Shown here: positions 62,428 to 64,000 of the stretch, in pieces
How the letters are laid out: the number at the start of each line of letters is the position of its first letter
Position numbering within the stretch: the first letter of the stretch is position 1
NCBI GenBank assembly: GCA_963678855.1
Contig: OY787448.1
Span: forward strand, 930,001-994,000
DNA from: F22 sp963678855
Lineage (GTDB): Bacteria; Bacteroidota; Bacteroidia; Bacteroidales; Bacteroidaceae
Reading direction: 5' to 3'
Length of the DNA stretch: 64,000 bases
Notes under the pieces: generated by a model
Told to the model about the DNA's origin: nothing
Database searches by the model: none
The model's input: the letters and a program-made list of their open reading frames with translations, nothing else
Program-made: the position numbers and the translations under genes

Positions 62428-63606
62428 ATGGAATCATTCTATAGAACCCACACCTACCTTGTTGAGCACACTGATGCTCCTGTTCGTCGACTATTAATGG
62501 ACGAAATCGATTGGTCACATCGACTAATCGGGATAAAGGGTACACGAGGTGTTGGTAAAACGACTTTTCTACTTCAATACGCAAAAGAATATTACGGAGA
62601 CAGCCGTGCTTGTCTATATATTAATATGAATAACTTTTACTTTGCACGCCACACATTGCTTGAGTTTGCTCAGAAATTTGTGGACCGCGGAGGACGAGTA
62701 TTATTAATAGACCAAGTATTTAAACATCCTGACTGGAGTGAAGTGCTTTTGGAATGTTATGAAAAGCTTCCTACCCTACAGATTGTTTTTACAGGTAGTT
62801 CTGTGATGCGATTGAAACAAGAGAATCCTCAACTAGGCGGTATCGTCAAAAGTTACAATTTGCGTGGTTTCTCATTCCGAGAATACCTAAACCTGAAGAC
62901 AGGTAAGAATCTTCCACCATTGACTCTTTCTGACATACTAGAAAGACACGAGGAAATAGCTCGTGAGTACTGTGTGATTACCAACCCACTCAATCATCTT
63001 CAAGATTATATCCATCATGGATTTTATCCTTTTCATCTAGAGAAGCGTAATTTCTCGGAGAATCTACTCAAAGTGATGAATATGATGATAGAGGTGGATA
63101 TTCTTTTGATTAAGCAGATTGAGCTCAAATATCTTCCTAAGATTAAACAACTATTTTATTTGCTAGGAACAAGTCCTACAAATGCTACAAATGTGAGTCA
63201 ATTGGCTAGCGAAATTCAAACGTCTCGAGCCACTGTGATGAACTATCTAAAGTACTTGACAGACGCACGCCTTATTAATATGGTATATAAGGTAGGTGAA
63301 GAATTTCCCAAAAAGCCAACTAAAGTACTGTTGCATAACTCTAATATGAATTATGTCTTGTACCCACGTCGTAATGACGAGCAAGAGATTATCGAGACTT
63401 TCTTCATGAATTCGTTGATGAAAGATCACACAGTCAACCTAGGAGACAGATACAGTACATTTATTATTGACTCAGAATTGCCTTTCAAGTTATCTACTGC
63501 GCCTGAAAAACGTAGAAAACGAGACGATGTAACATATGTTGAAAGTAACCGATTAGTAGGTAAAGGAAACGAGATTCCACTTTGGCTATTTGGCTTCCTC
63601 TACTAA
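62428..63606 (+). CDS. AAA-type ATPase with DUF4143-like C-terminus
   Basis: 392 residues from MESFYRTHTYL, chosen because the promoter at 62370-62400 excludes the longer frame. Walker A is GTRGVGKTTFLLQYAK (about residue 36), Walker B is RVLLIDQVFKHPDW (about 90), and sensor 1 is IVFTGSSVMRLK (about 118). The middle (LRGFSFREYLNLKTGK) and the C-terminal winged-helix/nuclease-like part (TSRATVMNYLKYLTDARLINMVYK) match AAA_14/DUF4143 proteins, whose biological role is unresolved; in some contexts they are grouped with toxin or mobile-element genes, but no partner is here. Immediately downstream is nifJ, 52 bp away. Confidence 0.85.
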   Translation: MESFYRTHTYLVEHTDAPVRRLLMDEIDWSHRLIGIKGTRGVGKTTFLLQYAKEYYGDSRACLYINMNNFYFARHTLLEFAQKFVDRGGRVLLIDQVFKHPDWSEVLLECYEKLPTLQIVFTGSSVMRLKQENPQLGGIVKSYNLRGFSFREYLNLKTGKNLPPLTLSDILERHEEIAREYCVITNPLNHLQDYIHHGFYPFHLEKRNFSENLLKVMNMMIEVDILLIKQIELKYLPKIKQLFYLLGTSPTNATNVSQLASEIQTSRATVMNYLKYLTDARLINMVYKVGEEFPKKPTKVLLHNSNMNYVLYPRRNDEQEIIETFFMNSLMKDHTVNLGDRYSTFIIDSELPFKLSTAPEKRRKRDDVTYVESNRLVGKGNEIPLWLFGFLY

Positions 63607-63658
63607 ACGAACTAAAATACAAACAGATTATATTATATATTTACTAATCCCATTCATT

Positions 63659-64000
63659 ATGACTAAACAGAAGAAATTTATCACTTGTGATGGTAATCAA
63701 GCTGCTGCACACATGAGCTACATGTTCAGTGAAGTTGCTGCGATTTACCCCATCACACCGTCTTCTACTATGGCTGAGTATGTAGACGAGTGGGCGGCTC
63801 AAGGTCGCAAAAATATCTTTGGCGAGACTGTTCTTGTTGAAGAAATGCAAAGTGAAGGTGGTGCAGCAGGTGCTGTACACGGTTCTCTTCAAGCAGGTGC
63901 GTTGACATCTACTTATACTGCATCTCAGGGTCTTCTATTGATGATCCCTAACATGTATAAGATTGCTGGTGAGCTACTTCCTTGTGTATTCCACGTATCT
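63659..64000 (+). CDS. nifJ: Pyruvate:ferredoxin (flavodoxin) oxidoreductase, 5' part
   Basis: Only 114 residues are visible; the gene continues past the right edge. MTKQKKFITCDGNQAAAHMSY-like residues start domain I, followed by EVAAIYPITPSSTMAEYVDEW (thiamine pyrophosphate-dependent pyruvate binding) and GAVHGSLQAGALTSTYTASQG. The family oxidises pyruvate to acetyl-CoA and CO2 with electrons passed to ferredoxin or flavodoxin, an anaerobic route. The ATG at 63659 fits; no promoter of clear quality lies in the 52-bp gap, so it may be partly read through from the ATPase gene. Confidence 0.94.
   Translation, partial: MTKQKKFITCDGNQAAAHMSYMFSEVAAIYPITPSSTMAEYVDEWAAQGRKNIFGETVLVEEMQSEGGAAGAVHGSLQAGALTSTYTASQGLLLMIPNMYKIAGELLPCVFHVS

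Noticed and set aside
1..64000. Prophage, integrative element or defence island
   Set aside because: No integrase, phage structural, restriction or toxin-antitoxin genes were recognised; apart from 25.36-26.11 kb, gene content is housekeeping and densely ordered.

Overview
The window is a chromosomal segment of a member of the order Bacteroidales (phylum Bacteroidetes/Bacteroidota); the genus cannot be fixed from sequence alone. The evidence is a short primary sigma factor of the Bacteroidetes RpoD type, families largely confined to the phylum (DUF4954, DUF3078, an RG/Y-rich RluB-like pseudouridine synthase, a Pif1-like helicase with a C-terminal HRDC domain), and repeated promoters that fit the Bacteroidetes consensus TTTG-N19-TAnnTTTG rather than -35/-10. 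The start of a pyruvate:ferredoxin oxidoreductase gene suggests an anaerobe. Most of the window is conserved housekeeping DNA.

Layout: (1) 1-9.9 kb: start of a dipeptidyl peptidase III gene, a SNF2 helicase, a CapA-like protein, asnB, and a umuD-umuC mutagenesis operon. (2) 9.9-13.6 kb: the CCA-adding enzyme followed by four identical tRNA-Val(UAC) genes that lack an encoded CCA, then purB. (3) 13.6-25.2 kb: rRNA pseudouridine synthase, asnS, hflX, a DUF4954 protein translationally coupled to hflX, agmatine deiminase, an M3 peptidase, dCMP deaminase and an S41 protease, all on the + strand and tightly packed, closed by a terminator at 25217. (4) 25.2-26.2 kb: the only clearly mobile or unstable patch, with an internally deleted IS3-like transposase, inverted repeats, three iteron-like direct repeats and a 28-bp-arm palindrome.

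(5) 26.2-38.8 kb: yihY and rnpB on the - strand, then an NlpC/P60 lipoprotein, a DegP/HtrA protease, rpoD, a small membrane-anchored protein, a clostripain-type lipoprotein, a receiver-histidine kinase hybrid, UDP-glucuronate decarboxylase and uvrB. (6) 38.8-43.2 kb: a four-gene - strand operon with a fused permease/substrate-binding protein (OpuF type), its ATPase, an outer-membrane porin and an NmrA-like reductase, probably for osmoprotectant uptake; a palindromic 23-bp tandem repeat lies upstream. (7) 43.5-64 kb: PepD, a flippase-like membrane protein, ksgA, mgtE, a DUF349 protein, a GH13 amylase, yidC-pyrG, a DUF3078 protein, a flavin reductase, the Pif1-like helicase, cstA, an AAA ATPase and the start of nifJ.

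No rRNA, CRISPR array, prophage, plasmid backbone or obvious defence island is visible. The most notable unexplained structures are the repeat patch at 25.36-26.11 kb, the palindromic tandem repeat at 43.37-43.46 kb, the inverted repeats that bracket the first two tRNAs, a promoter-to-terminator unit without an ORF upstream of rpoD, and an inverted repeat placed like an operator in front of umuD.
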